Shown piece after piece: positions 22,632 through 32,557 of a stretch of DNA of 64,000 bases. A program made the translations under genes and the position numbers. This DNA comes from Terana coerulea. Its lineage: Eukaryota; Basidiomycota; Agaricomycetes; Polyporales; Phanerochaetaceae. The notes below the pieces were generated by a model. The model did no database searches, had not been told where the DNA came from, and worked only from the letters and a program-made list of their open reading frames with translations. The DNA lies in NCBI GenBank assembly GCA_024811115.1, contig JAKOGH010000042.1, forward strand, positions 496,001-560,000, read 5' to 3'. Numbering within the stretch: position 1 is the first letter of the stretch; every line of letters begins with the position of its first letter.

Positions 22632-25492
22632 ATGGCCCCGAAGCGCACATCGTTCTCGCTCAATCCGTACTTGAGCCAGTATGCAGCGGCGGCAGCCCTC
22701 GCTTTAGCTTTGTTGATAGGATGTCTACGCTACTTCGTAGTTGGTGCGTGGCCAAGTGCTAAATTGCTATATCCAGTCCAATAACCCCAGTCCAAGACCG
22801 GGTAGATGCGTTCCACTGCCATGCACTAGCGAGCAATGGTCGATGGTTGGATGAGAAGTATGCCAGTTGGCAACCTGACGGTACGTGGGCCTGACATGCG
22901 TGTTCTACCATTTTGCCTAACTCTGTATCTGTAGGCTGCATGCTGAACAACTACCAAGAACCCGACGTGAAGACCTGCCTCAGAAGCAAGCAGCTCGTAT
23001 TCATTGGCGACTCTGTAACCAGACAGCTGTACTTCCAAATGGCCCATCTCATTGATGCCTCGCTCCCTGCGGCCCCTCCGGATGACGAACACAAACACGC
23101 AGACTACGACTATACGTCGAAGGATAAAACCAGGCTTTCTTTCTTCTGGGATCCCTTCCTGAATTCGACCTATGCGGCATCGTATACGCGACCATCACCC
23201 CCGCCCCGTGGAATCATTGATGAATCTGAAGACCGGCCTGCTCTTCTCGTTCTAGGCAGTGGGCTTTGGTACCTACGGTACGCGGATTCTTCCGGTGGTC
23301 TACCTGCCTGGGAAGAGATGATGGAGAGAGTCCTCGGTACCATCTCCAACGGTCGAAGTCCTGCGGATTTGGTGGTCATCCTCCCTGTGGAAGACGTCGT
23401 CCCCTCGAAACTATCCCCCGAACGCGCTGCTACTATGCACGCATCCGACATTGATGCTATGAACTCTGACCTGGTCCACCGCATACGACCACCGTCTCGT
23501 ACCGACCCGTACGCCTTCCTCATACCTTCAGACCCCTACATGCCTGTGTCTTTCCCTTCCGTCTTCAACCAAATGTTAGATCCTTCACAGACAGAAGACG
23601 GGCTGCATTTCTCGGCTAGCGTTGTCAAGATGCAAGCAAATATCCTGCTCAACATACGCTGCAATGATGTTCTGCCCAAGGTGTTTCCGCTTGATAAAAC
23701 TTGCTGCCGCAGCTACCCCTGGCCTAGTATTCTGCATCTTCTCGTGCTGTTGGCTCTCCTTGCATGGGGTCCTGTCTGTTGGTTCCTTGCTTACCGATAT
23801 AGTGAGTGTTATCTTCCCGTTCACTGGCGAGTAAACTCATGCGTGATCTTCAGACGCTAAGACTGCCGACAGCCCACTGATTTCGAAGGACCAGATGCCA
23901 TTACTGGTGATCAGCGGCTCCGTGGCACTTATTTACCTCGCAGACAGGACGGGATTCTGGCTAAAGGAGCAGAAACAGTTCAACCCTTGGACATTTGCGT
24001 TTCTTTGCTTCCTAAGCTTAGGTGTGGGCTTGTTAACCACCAAGCGTGCCGACAACGACCTCGGGTTTCTGAATAGAGATCAGACGGATGAGTGGAAAGG
24101 TTGGATGCAAAGTATGTCTCGTCTCCTGCACTTGGTCAGCAGGGTAGCTGACTATCGCGTTAGTCGCCATCTTGATTTATCACTATCTCGGTGCCTCAAA
24201 GATATCAGACATTTACAACCCCATTCGGGTGCTGGTTGCTTCGTACCTGTTTATGACAGGGTATGGGCATGCGACATTTTACCTCAAGAAGGCGGACTTC
24301 GGGTTCCTTCGAGTGGCTCAGGTGCGCTCTGCGTCGAGTTCAAAGTCCACTTAATGAATACACTCTGCAGATTTTGGTCCGTCTGAACCTGTTCACGCTT
24401 GTATTGGCGTATGCGATGAACACAGACTACATCTCGTACTACTTTTCGCCTTTGGTATCATGGTGGTACCTCATCATCTACGGCACCATGTTCGTGGGAC
24501 ACAAGTTCAACGATCGCACTCTATTCCTAATCTGCAAGCTACTGCTGTCGATGTCTCTCGTGACGGTATTCATGCGGACGACATGGCTGGTGGAGGCAGT
24601 CTTCACTTTCTTGGAACGGGTCTTCGGCATCCATTGGTCGGCTCGCGAATGGGCTTTCCGAGTAAACCTGGATATATGGATCGTCTACGTAGGCATGTTC
24701 GCAGCACTGGCTGTGATCAAGTCGCGAGAATATCGTATAACAGACCACCCGCGTTGGCCAATGGTGGTCAAAGGCGCTGTGGGAGCGTCTCTACTCGCTC
24801 TCATCTGGTTTTTCGCCTTCGAACTGTCCCTCAACAAGTTCGACTACAACATATACCAACCATTCGTCTCCTTTATCCCGGTGTTAGCGTTCGTCATCCT
24901 CCGTAACGCCACCGACACCCTCCGATCGGTCTCATCCAAAGCGTTCGCGTTTGTCGGCAAGTGCTCGCTCGAAACCTTCATCATCCAATATCACTTTTGG
25001 CTCGCCGGAGACACGAAGGGCATCCTGATCGTTATTCCAGGAAGGCGTTGGCGTCCCCTAAACATGGTCGCGACCACCCTCATATTCATCCTTGTTTCTC
25101 ATCACGTCTCTGTCGCAAGCGGCGAGCTCACCAAGTGGATTTGCTCCAGCAAACCCGCGCCCTCCCTCCCGACCACCGCCCCCGCGGACGCTCACTCAGC
25201 CGATACCCAGGAGATCGTATTCCAAGCACCGGATTCCCTTGAACTACCGATCCGTAAAGACCAAGACGGGAATGTGCTTCCGCCTGAGCCTGACACTCCG
25301 GCGCGTCCTCCAAGACGGTGGATGGACCGATTGGCGGAGGGTTCGTTATCACCATCTCCTCCGACGTCTCGCGTATTACCGTCGTGGTCAGCAGGGACAG
25401 AGTGGCGACCAGGGCTTGCATCAAGGCTTCTCATTGGTCTTGCAGCAATGTGGCTGCTGAACATTTTATGGACGTATCCCGTACAGTCTTGA
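22632..25492 (+). CDS. Cas1p-like polysaccharide O-acetyltransferase, multi-pass
   Basis: Golgi-type membrane enzyme that O-acetylates glycans; the family founder is needed for capsule glucuronoxylomannan acetylation in Cryptococcus. Six exons (22632-22743, 22791-22880, 22935-23801, 23854-24111, 24164-24321, 24371-25492) keep frame and encode 868 residues. An N-terminal signal anchor ([20 protein letters not shown]) is followed by a luminal SGNH/PC-esterase-like domain with the nucleophile motif [12 protein letters not shown] and a distal DGLHFS supplying Asp and His. The second half has about ten membrane segments plus [20 protein letters not shown] and [16 protein letters not shown], which are hallmarks of the Cas1p acyltransferase domain. 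The cytosolic C-terminal region ends with one more hydrophobic segment. An upstream non-ATG extension of the frame is ignored. The frame is intact. Confidence 0.9.
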
Positions 25493-26330
25493 ATATTATC
25501 ATAACACTTGTTCATATACATCATGCTAATATATACAGGAAATAATAATACAGAGCACGGCAAAGGACCAGGTTCACTGAGGAGAAGATCGTTAGTATTG
25601 AGCGTAGTCTTCACATGAGCAAGATATAAGAGAGATCATTTGGTTGAAGACATTGATTGTTTGTGCTCGTCACAGTGACCGATGCACTCGGGTAATAGGG
25701 AACAATTGTGTAATCATATCAAGTGTATAGAGATATAACTTACCTTACGCGAATGCTACTAGAAACAAGGGCTAGTGCGAGGGAATGTAGTCTGCAGAGA
25801 ATAGTCAGCTGAAGTTCTTCACACAACGAAACACATGAACCATCAGCATTAGCATGGTATTAACATCACAGGCCGTCCTTGAGACGGCTCAGGACTTGAC
25901 TCTATGTTATTCATCTCTGGAGGGGGGAAAGAGCAGATACTCACCATGAGCTGGGGACATGTACGCGTGTCTGCCTATGGAAAAGAATCAGTTTCGGTCG
26001 TGGTGACAGAAAACGCAAGCGTCGAAAAAGGCTCGGAAATTTGGGTATATGATAACAGTTCATTAGCCCGTAGGCTTCGAAGTAGCGATTCAATTTCTCT
26101 CGTCATTGCAGCGACGTTCAACAGGACTCACCTTGACGAGGAGGATCGCGGGGTAGGCAAGAGCACGACGAGCAGAAAGGTTGAACAGCGAACGACGCTT
26201 GCCGCTCTAAAAACTAGTTTGATAGCATCACGTGGAATGCTTTAGGGCAGGGGCGCCAAAGCACGACGCGGCCATGCGCTAATTACCTTGAAGCAATGAA
26301 CTTGAAGGTCGCTCCCAACTGCCGACCGCC
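25493..26330. other. Intergenic, possible short minus-strand gene
   Basis: About 840 bases with no firm gene. On the minus strand, 26190-26130 reads KRRSLFNLSARRALAYPAIL and ends in a GTGAGT donor. Downstream AG/GT-bounded pieces near 25980-25945 and 25790-25770 could continue it, giving a mitochondrial-looking peptide. The phases of the pieces giving the best-looking peptide do not agree and no start was found. The plus-strand frame 25904-26245 shows no family resemblance. Confidence 0.3.
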
Positions 26331-27610
26331 ATGGCTCAGATGATTGCGCAACCACAACAAGTACCCTTCCACATTCGCCCCGTTAATCATGCGCCTTCGC
26401 CATTAGGATTTGGCTTCGGCCTTTCAAGCCAGCCAATGCCTCCAGCCTGGCCAAACCCTCAACTGCACCGCTCGGCTACGGGCCCCTTTACAACACCCGC
26501 GCAGTTACCACAGACTCGTATCATGAAGCGACGGTATGAGCACGACGACGACGAGGGGTCTAGTAGGCATGCAGGAGATGAGGCCATGGAACGTAGTCCG
26601 ACACCAGAGCGACTGAGGCGTGCCGCACCGAAACGAGCACGCACTACTCCAGGGGCTGCCATAGCTCTGAGAGATAACAAGGACCGGTCCGAACTAGGCT
26701 CTTCTGCGGCAGATGGAGATGATGTTGATGTTGGGGTTCTTCTTGGTAAGTTCGGGGTACAGCTTGGTGATGTACGCCACTTATGTATTCCCGGCCTCCA
26801 GCCAGTTTGCCTCGGGAAACTCTACTCCCTGTCCTCACATCCTTAATCCTCGCCCAACCCGCTTTGAAGTCATCCGTTCTGTCGCTGATACCACGCCCGA
26901 CACTCGAATCCGCGTCTCAAGCGATTGCGAAGTCAGCCAAGAAACTACTCGATGCATTCCCTTACTCGTCCGCACCCGGTTCATTCGCTGGCCCTACATC
27001 GCTATTTGGCGGTAGCATGCCCACATTCGGCGGGCTCTCGGGATTCGGGACAGCCAGGGCACCTTCAACTTTCGGGCATGCTCTCGACCAGGCGTCGGGC
27101 ATGCGCGAAGAATACATCCTATCCCGACTTCGACCCCACGTGCAAGAATTTGTTTCTACTTGCGCCTCATACCTTCCTTACTTTTCATATGCCGAGTCGA
27201 CCTCGCTCTTGGACATCAACGCACATAAACCCTCAGCTCACGTCCAGTCGCATGCGTCGGCGTTGCAGGTGCAGCACAAGGACAAGTCGCATCCGACCGA
27301 GACGTATACGCTCTTGTATACCTTGACTACGCACATCCTTTCGCAGCCGCCGCTCACTCAATCGCTACTGGTGCCAGCACTACTCTCGCGAATGGCTTTG
27401 GAGTGGAATGCGTGGGTGGACCGTGTGGATCATGCCGTTAATCGCGAAGGAGGCATGTTCGGTCAGGAGACAGTTCGGACTTGGGAGCGGGGTTTGGATG
27501 AGATTGCTCAGGCGAAGGGTCATGGTTTGGAGGTGATGAGGGATGTCCGAGACAGGTGGGTGACGAAGGTAGGATGGCTTGTCGGAAGGCAGCAAATGGA
27601 GGAACTATGA
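26331..27610 (+). CDS. STS1: Nuclear proteasome tethering factor STS1/Cut8
   Basis: Cut8/STS1 anchors 26S proteasomes in the nucleus and is itself short-lived. Two exons (26331-26745 and 26802-27610) encode 407 residues, with the join giving GVLLASLPRETLLPVLTSL. The N-terminal ~130 residues are disordered, Pro-rich and contain basic patches (MKRRYE, RLRRAAPKRAR) suitable as nuclear localisation signals. The core shows LPRETLLPVLTSLILAQP, LSLIPRPTLESASQAI and AKKLLDAFPYS, the defining block of the family, followed by a helical bundle (YLPYFSY, TETYTLLYTLTTHIL, LLSRMALEWNAWVDRVD). A Gly/Phe-rich insertion separates these. The frame is open throughout. Confidence 0.88.
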
Positions 27611-28022
27611 ACACATGTGTTTCACCGTCTTTTGCAATCTTGTTTCTAACTTACCATCGTTTCGTCGCCGCGGAGGACAATCATCCCCTTGCTCGCTGCA
27701 CACACTCACTGCACGCCTGTATTTTTCACCATTACCAACGTCTTTGCATAGCATTTTTATTCACCTTTCCTACTTTCGCTGCCTCCTCTGTACTCCCATA
27801 ATTTTTCACGATCCTCAATGAATGGCATGGCATCCTTCCGTACGGAGTTCGTGCCGATCGCGAGAGGCCCCGGAGTGCAAGCGCCGATTCCACGTGGCCG
27901 TGATCTGTTCACCGGCGCCCAGGCGAAGAGTTCATTCTGTTTACTCTTGGCCGGCACGACGAGTGGATTGGCCGAAAAATCTGGTCTGCAGTCGCACCTG
28001 GCGAGCCCTCCACTATCCATGC
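27611..28022. other. Intergenic, nothing recognised
   Basis: About 410 bases between two plus-strand genes. The pyrimidine-rich stretch at about 27700-27800 may belong to the promoter of the downstream gene. The open frames here have no supported start or homology. Confidence 0.45.
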
Positions 28023-30337
28023 ATGCTGAATCATGCAACGCGTCGTGCAGACCTTTCCTTGACACCCCTCGCCTCCATCCTCCAAGCTGCAGCAGGGCGG
28101 GCGTGGGTCCGGACGCGGCCGGTACGCACCTACCACCGCACGCCGATAGTACGACAAAGTGCGACCGTCTTCGTGCGCGGTCGGAAAGACGATGAGATCG
28201 AAGCTGGAGGCTCATCGTTGCGGTCTGGCGATTCCAGGTGTGTACAGCTGGCATTTCTAACCATGACAATTACTGACTTCACTAAAGCGCTTTTGAGACA
28301 CGTCGCGCCGACCTGATCGCTCGTGTACCTCGCAAACCACGCATACCTCCTTTTGAACCGCAAGATTGGTTAGAGCCTGTAGATCCTATAGACGATGGCG
28401 AGTATCCGGGCGAAGACCTGTCCATGGCCAGCTCATCGTCCGGACCTTCTACCGACCCTCCTACTCCCCTCCACTCTGCAACGGACCGCTTACCTTACAC
28501 CGCCACTAAATCCTCGTCCAAGTATATCCCGGATGCTTCAACCTGCAAATACGATAGGCCACTCGCACACCCCCTGCCGCGGAACCTCAGCGAGCGACTT
28601 CTTCGTCTGTCGCACGGCCGAGAGCACGAAAGAAGGAGCATGTTCTCGCCAATGAGAAGGTCCGCAATGTTTCGATCGCAGACGAGGCTCCAATAGAGCT
28701 CACCCCTGGCTATAAAGACGATCCCCCATGGTCTGAAGTCATCGAGTCCATGGCCGCGGCTGGAGACCCTATCCCAACCGCACGGCTCTGCCGCAAGGCG
28801 CCTCCTGCACGAAACGCGCCCGTGCCGACCACCGTCGCCGGCCTGTATCGGTCGTTACTCTTTCGCGCTGCATCTGCGTTGGCCCGATCGACTCGAAGCC
28901 TCCAGCAGCTGCTGCAAGATACCATAATTCATATCCCCACCTACAGTCTACCCAGAGTTTCAATTATCTCGTCTCGCTCGCTATCGCTGCTCAGGAGTTC
29001 ACCACCGCTAGACAGCTGCTGGAAGACATGGCCTTTCGGAGATTGGACCCGAACGAGGAGACGAGGAAAGTTGAGAGTGAGGCTGATGATCAGGCAAGGG
29101 CGCTGGACGAAGGCTTGGGAAGAGGAGATCAGCCAGGGTGCGCTAACGCTGCCCGTATGGCTGGAGTTCTTTGGCACGGCGAAGAAACCTGTCCGGACCG
29201 TCTACAAGTTCGGGAATATTCAGGCCGACATGATGGCGAGGCAGCCTGCGTCTTCCCGTAGCGACCCGGCAACGGGCTCGAATCAAGCGGATCTTGTGCC
29301 CGCCAGTGCTTCAGTCGACTCCCCAGCCACGTCCGAAGATGCGCCGCTTGAACCGGAGAGCGCGGTCTCTCCAAACGAGCAATCCTTCTACGAGCCTCCC
29401 GACTCTGACGTTCTGTCTTATGAAGATCTTAATGCCGGCTATGGCGATTGGGACCATGACCCTTCCTACATAGCCTCAGGACTCGGTAGAAGACTTGTCC
29501 TGGAATGAACCCTCGGACGCAGAGAGTGTAGCGGATACGAAGTCTGGGCGTGGGGATTTCGACGAAATACGTGTCTCACGTCGCCGCCGCCGGAGACCAC
29601 CTCAGCCGCCTCCTAACGCGGCTCTGGAACAAGAGCGCTACCAAACGCTGATGCGTCATTTCCCTGCTCTGTCTCCTAAGCAGACCGCCCAGATGCCGCC
29701 CAGGGTCGTGTTGACGTTCGTGCGGTGGTTCATCCGCACAGACAACTACCCGCGCGCGCTGCACACGACCACCTCGTACTTGAAGACCCTTCCCGCGCAG
29801 CTCCACCCCCATTTACGCGACAGCTGCATGGACATCATCCACGCGAACCTGGTGGCACGGAAGGAGACCCTGGCTGGCCATCACGCCGCGTGCAAGACCC
29901 TGTTCCGCCTCATGAAATTGCACGCAGACCTCAAGCCGAACGCGAACACGCTGCTGCACCTCATCCACTATCTGCGCGGCACCCCGCACGGCGGCACGAC
30001 CGCCTTCCAGTTGGCGCTGAAGTTCAACAGGCAGTTTGGCAAGCAGGTGGTGGACGACCGGGTCCGGTGGCGCATCGTGTGGTTGGCGCTCCGGGAGCGC
30101 AGCCTGCCGGTGGCGAGGAGGGTGCTCACAGAGCACGACCGGGCCCAAGCGTCCGTCGCGCGCAACCGGCCGCCTCCAGGGCCCCAATATGCGGACGTGC
30201 AGCGTCGGCCGTCGCTTGGCAGCGTGCTGAGCGGCCGGGATCTGGAGGAGACGTGGGCTCCGTTGCGGGACAGGCTGCGGCGGCTCAGTGAGGCGAAGCA
30301 GACGAAGAGGGCCAATAAATCAAACGGGGTGTCGTAG
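28023..30337 (+). CDS. Mitochondrial PPR-like RNA-processing protein, frame broken several times
   Basis: Likely a pentatricopeptide-like organellar RNA-binding protein. The ATG at 28023 opens a basic presequence (MLNHATRRADLSLTPLASIL). One intron (donor GTGTGT at about 28238, AG near 28287) leads to RKPRIPPFEPQDWLEP. Repeat-like helical segments follow: FNYLVSLAIAAQEFTTARQL, then RWFIRTDNYPRALHTTTSYL and KTLFRLMKLHADLKPNANTL, typical of PPR pairs. The coding frame changes at least four times. One change is at AAA 28629-28631, where one more A restores KKEHVLANEK; the others are between 28770 and 28920, near 29100, and near 29475. The last frame runs openly from about 29475 to 30337. Either many base errors or a decaying gene would explain this. 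Confidence 0.55.
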
Positions 30338-31526
30338 CAGGTGTCGTGTTCCGTAAACAACATAGGACTAGCGTGATGGCAACACATTATGGTGGAAATC
30401 TCTCAACGTTCGGGTGTGGCGCCTCAAGCGAACATGTGAAGCCGACACGCGACGACCCCCTAGAACGTGTTCTGGTGTCAACCCGGTACGGCACATCATG
30501 GAGCGCTTTATTGCGCCTGCCTGCGCAGTACTGGCGGTGGCTGCTGAGGCTGTGGTCTGGACTGGGCCGTCGGTGTTAGGCGTGGTGTCGCACACGGCAG
30601 CGAAAGTGTCAGCGGCCACATCCACGGTCTGGGCACTCCGTCTGTGGTATAGCACCGACCCCATTTCGTAACTCGTTGACTCAGGCGCTAATGACGTCGG
30701 TTGCCATTATTGGCGAGCGTGGCCCACTGATGGTAGCAGACGCGCAAGATCTCTGGAGGTGATTGCCAGATCCTCGGGTATCTGCCCTTGAGCGCGGAGA
30801 TCTGAACCACCCTGGCGGCGCTGGAGGGACACCAGTCGTCCACAAGCCACGACAAGCCCGGCCCCCGCTGCGTCCGTCTCTCTATAAACCTGCTGCTATT
30901 GACCGCTCTATGCTACGGGACCCTCGCTCCGTCACCTCACAGTGTTCTCGGACGCCTGCGCCGGTTCGAACGCCCCGCGCATGGGTCCTCCGCCACACCC
31001 CGGCGCGAAAAGTCGCTCTGCATGTCCAACGCTTCCTACCACACCCTCCTCCGATTCGGTCGGCTCGGGAAGGCGGCGATATATTGCTCCACAATGCTGA
31101 GCTGCCCACCTTATCCGCGCCTGCCCAGTCGCTCGCCCACGCCGCGAGCACTCAACGTGGAACGTCCGCGCCTGTTCGAGTGCACCCGCCGGTTGGCCGC
31201 CGACGCTCCCGCGGTTTGCCGCCAACGCGCCCTGTGCAACCTTGCCCACCACCCCCGAGGCAATATGTGCTGTCTTTGGTAACGGGTCCTCGCCTCCCAT
31301 GGACGTCGCCCGGCGCGGCCGCTGGCGGCACCGCCCAGTGCCACACGAGTGAGCTTGCTTGCTGCCCCTGCTCGCCGCGGGCTGCGGCCGCCCTGCTGCA
31401 TAAGGCTACTTCCGACCTGTCACCAGGACGCCGCCGGCGCGCCCCAAGCACGCCGACGCGAAGGGACGTGCCCCCCCTAATTTACGGCGGCGTGTTCGCT
31501 AACTTAGCCTAGTTCGCCGGAAACCC
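30338..31526. other. Intergenic, GC-rich, no supported gene
   Basis: About 1.2 kb between the PPR-like gene and the REXO4-like gene. The segment 30763-31512 is an open frame on the plus strand, but it starts at TTG, is GC-rich, is open in other frames as well, and is dominated by Pro, Arg and Ala. It could be the disordered N-terminus of the downstream exonuclease gene, but no splice link was found. Confidence 0.4.
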
Positions 31527-32557
31527 ATGCAATGTCAGAAAAAGGTTTGCGTTGTCTGTGGCTTGGCTTATTTTATTCCTCAGGATTCTCCAACTGTCGA
31601 CGCATCCGACTTAGGAATGGAAGGGCTGGGTGGGCCATTGAGATATATGTGCGTCGCGGAGATGTTTGGAACGAGAAGAGGTTTGTCCCCGATCTGCAGC
31701 ACCGGCGCAATCATGGGTCCCAAGTTCACCACGCCGTCTCACGACCAGATTTTGGCCCTCTCGTGTTCCGTGGTCGGCATCGGTGCTGGCGGATGCACCT
31801 CCATGTTGGCGTCAGTCTTTGCTTGGTTTCGTATCTCAGGACATGCTACTGACTTGTGTACACAGTCGAGTCTCTGTGGTAGACTACCGAGGCCAGGCGG
31901 TATACGACTCGTATGTCCAGCCCACCAATACGGTCACGGACTATCGGACGAACACGACTGGCATTAACGCTAGTAACTTGTCCGCGAACCGTAAGCAGCT
32001 AGCCTTTCCTACGCCGCATTTCCAACGGGCTGCTGATCCTTCTCGCACAGTGGGCGCCCGTCGGTTTAACGACGTGCAGCGCGAGGTCGCCGAGCTCATG
32101 CGGGGCAAGGTTATCGTCGGCCACAGCCTGTGGTCTGATCTCTCAGGCAAGCATCTGCGCACACTCTGGGGGAATACGCCGACTCACGCCTCCTCCCGCG
32201 CAGTCCTCGGTATCCCCCACCCCGCGGTGAATACGCGGGACGTGGGGCTCTACCAGCCCTTCCGCAACGCGCTGCAGTCGTCGCAGCTGGTCGGGCTCCC
32301 CACGCTGATGTGGCGCCTCATGCGCCGGCGCATCCAGGACACTGGTCGCACCTGCCCCGTACGTCCTCCCACCGATCATTGTGTGCGCCGGCATGTGCCT
32401 GACAGTGTACCATGCCGCCCGCTGCCCCTTAGCTGGAAAACGCGCGCGCCGCCTCGATCTGTACCGCTCGCACGCGGCCGAGTGGGAGAACGCGGTGTCG
32501 TCGGGCCACTGGCCCGCCTTCCTCCCGCCGAGCACGTTCTCGCGCTGCTATCTCTGA
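31527..32557 (+). pseudogene. REXO4-like DEDD exonuclease relative lacking the first catalytic motif
   Basis: Related to REXO4/Rex4 3'-5' exonucleases. Family blocks are present: VGIGAGGCTSMLA joined over a GTCAGT...CAG intron to RVSVVDYRGQAVYDSYVQPT, then VTDYRTNTTGI, KVIVGHSLWSDLS, HPAVNTRDVGLYQPFRNAL and a terminal LENARAA...FSRCYL segment after a second intron. In active relatives the first motif reads LALDCEMVG, supplying Asp and Glu for the two metal ions. Here it reads LALSCSVVG, so both acidic residues are gone while the flanks are conserved. A one-base loss near 32450-32453 also breaks the last exon. The 5' start is arbitrary (first ATG of the open frame). A catalytically dead relative or pseudogene is most likely. 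Confidence 0.6.

Noticed and set aside
25904..26245. 113-codon plus-strand open frame
   Set aside because: No family motif, and it runs antisense to pieces that look better spliced on the minus strand.
30955..30985. B-box-like GGTTCGAACGC resembling a tRNA gene
   Set aside because: No A box or acceptor stem pairing at the right spacing.
30763..31512. 250-codon GC-rich open frame on the plus strand
   Set aside because: Starts at TTG, Pro/Arg/Ala composition typical of chance frames in GC-rich DNA, and overlapping frames on both strands are equally open.
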